From positions 1,116,001 through 1,180,000 of the forward strand of contig OZ252023.1 in assembly GCA_965247425.1 (NCBI GenBank): a DNA stretch of 64,000 bases, written 5' to 3'. The notes under the pieces were generated by a model. It did not search any database and had not been told where the DNA came from. It saw only the letters and a program-made list of their open reading frames with translations. The position numbers and the translations under genes are program-made. Source of the DNA: CAZOZZ01 sp965247425. Its GTDB lineage: Bacteria > Acidobacteriota > Terriglobia > 20CM-2-55-15. Below, piece after piece: positions 62,688 through 64,000 of this stretch; within the stretch, counting starts at the first letter, position 1; each line of letters begins with the position of its first letter.

Positions 62688-64000
62688 ATGCCACAGCAGT
62701 CAACATTTGATCCCGTGAAGCTCGGAGCAAGGCTAAGGAGGTTCGACCCGGCCGCCTACGGCGCAAAACCGGTGCCGGGCCAGGCGCGGCACCTTACCCC
62801 CGGCGCTGCTACCGTCCAGCACTCCACTATGGGAACCCGTGCTCGTGAAATGGCCCTGGGTGCTGTGGAAGGACTCGGGCTGGATCCCGCCAAGCCGGTA
62901 TCGAGCGCTCTCTCAGGCTTGTGGGATCTTGGAAAGGCCGTACTTACCGGTGGCGAGAATATCCAAATTGACCCCGTAACGCTAAAGGCGACCGGTGACG
63001 ATCCGATCATTTCGCCCATCGTCGATGCTTTGAAGGAGCAGTTTGCGGAGTCCAAGCGCCGATTCGACCAAGGAGACAGCAAGGGCGCGGCGGTGTACGC
63101 ATTGGCGGGCGCGGTCCCGCTCATAGGGCCGACATCTACCAGAATCGGTGACCAGATCCGCGAAGGCATGGAAACGGGCGACTACGACAAGATGGCAAAC
63201 GGAGTGGGGAAGGCCATCAGTTTTATCGGCGCCCTGGAGGCTGGCACTAAATCAGGCCGGGCGGCAACGTCCAGTGCAATCGAAACGACGGGCGGTGCAG
63301 TCGTTCGAACTGGTGGAGCGATCGCTGAAAAGACGGGTCAGGCTGTCCAGAAGGGTAAGCAATTCGTAACGGGAAAGGGTGGGGATCCTGTCAACCTGTT
63401 CACCCGGGCCCTTAAGCCACGAGCCAGGAATACGCGGTTCGATGCGGACATGGACCGAGCACTTCCGGAAATTAAACTCACCGAAGCGGAACTCGGCCGA
63501 CCGATCGGCGGCCTTGATGATCTGGTGGAAGCTATTCCACTGGCAAAGAAACGGGTCCGGGCGCAATACGACCAGATTGCTGGACCCCAGAGAATGCGTC
63601 AGATCGACGGTACGCCAATCGCCGAAGCCATCGAGGGCAGCATATCGCGGAAGCTGAAATTCAAGAATACCGAGAAAGCGGCAGTGATCGCAGAAGAGGC
63701 TGACCAGTACCGGCGATCGTTTGCCGTGGAAGAACTTGAGGATTTCCTGAAGACGACAAATGCCGAACTCGACGCCTATTACGGGAAATATCCGGCCGCT
63801 TCGAGGGTGGCAAGGACAGCAAATCCAGACACGGCAGTCACGGTAGCGGAGGGTAAAGCGCTCCGAGACGCGATCTATTCCGCCCTTGACGACGGGACCC
63901 AGCCCGGAATTCCCCGTGAACTCAACCGACGATACGGGGCGTTGTTGAACCTGGAGAAAGAAACCTTCCGGCGTAGAAACGTTGCCCTGAGGCAGCAAGC
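62688..64000 (+). CDS. large phage virion-type protein, paralogue of 5240..7267 (cut by window end)
   Basis: ATG 62688 with AGGAGAC upstream; the frame stays open to the end of the window, giving about 437 codons. The first 45 residues (MPQQSTFDPVKLGARLRRFD ...) are new. From MGTRAREMALGAVEGLGLDPAKPVSSALSGLW onward it closely follows the 675-residue protein, including the hydrophobic GAVPLIGPTSTRIGDQIREG part and PEIKLTEAELGRPIGGLDDLVEAIPLAKKRVRAQYD. It is expected to continue for about 240 more codons. It shows that the right end carries a second, diverged phage tract. Confidence 0.65.
   Translation, partial: MPQQSTFDPVKLGARLRRFDPAAYGAKPVPGQARHLTPGAATVQHSTMGTRAREMALGAVEGLGLDPAKPVSSALSGLWDLGKAVLTGGENIQIDPVTLKATGDDPIISPIVDALKEQFAESKRRFDQGDSKGAAVYALAGAVPLIGPTSTRIGDQIREGMETGDYDKMANGVGKAISFIGALEAGTKSGRAATSSAIETTGGAVVRTGGAIAEKTGQAVQKGKQFVTGKGGDPVNLFTRALKPRARNTRFDADMDRALPEIKLTEAELGRPIGGLDDLVEAIPLAKKRVRAQYDQIAGPQRMRQIDGTPIAEAIEGSISRKLKFKNTEKAAVIAEEADQYRRSFAVEELEDFLKTTNAELDAYYGKYPAASRVARTANPDTAVTVAEGKALRDAIYSALDDGTQPGIPRELNRRYGALLNLEKETFRRRNVALRQQ

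Overview
This 64 kb window is a GC-rich bacterial chromosome segment in which about 20 kb of ordinary chromosomal genes (roughly 13.9-33.2 kb) is bracketed by mobile DNA on both sides. The chromosomal genes are: a fused NADH dehydrogenase NuoB-C-D subunit, cobalamin-dependent methionine synthase, endonuclease III, a citrulline/arginine deiminase-type hydrolase, a Tat-exported Fe/Mn superoxide dismutase, a probable methanethiol S-methyltransferase, a DUF885 protein and a bile-acid-type transporter. This set, together with a large secreted matrixin/LRR/YWTD mosaic protein, suggests an uncultured Acidobacteriota-like or related environmental Gram-negative bacterium. That placement is an inference from gene content; no rRNA or other marker is present.

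Layout. 1-7.3 kb: phage packaging and virion genes on the plus strand (DUF1064, small zinc proteins, terminase small and large subunits, two large virion-type proteins). 7.4-11.1 kb: small accessory genes, including a minus-strand cluster of DUF5678, retropepsin-like protease and HicB antitoxin. 11.3-13.8 kb: a small island flanked by two 250-bp direct repeats. Each repeat carries the 3' half of a tRNA-Cys and its terminator and is followed by a decayed tyrosine recombinase; between them lies an NHLP-type RiPP precursor with no modifying enzyme nearby. 13.9-33.2 kb: the chromosomal block, with one intact IS1380-family copy sitting in a palindromic repeat between nuoBCD and metH. 33.6-39.4 kb: an integrative element that starts in a truncated tRNA-Leu (integrase, GIY-YIG chimera, broken methylase, ParA fragment, small plasmid-type proteins, nuclease). 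39.5-43.8 kb: an intact IS21-family element and two decayed transposases. 43.8-49.4 kb: an exported protein and a giant secreted metalloprotease-like protein. 49.6-53.6 kb: a type IV secretion (Trb/VirB) block, cut off inside trbL. 53.6-64 kb: a second, diverged copy of the phage region seen at the left end, rearranged by IS21 and IS1380 elements so that its middle part runs on the minus strand.

How it fits together. The two ends are paralogous phage tracts (DUF1064, the 'MPINP' virion protein and the large virion protein occur in both), so this locus has accumulated at least two related phages or phage fragments, two tRNA-targeted islands and a conjugative element. Seven frameshifts were found, all in mobile DNA and none in the chromosomal block; most are single-base insertions in short homopolymers. 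They may be real decay or assembly errors. The candidates most worth following are the orphan NHLP precursor, the DUF5678/retropepsin/HicB operon with its palindromic operator-like site, the repeat-expanded Tat signal of the superoxide dismutase, and the chimeric genes made at insertion boundaries.
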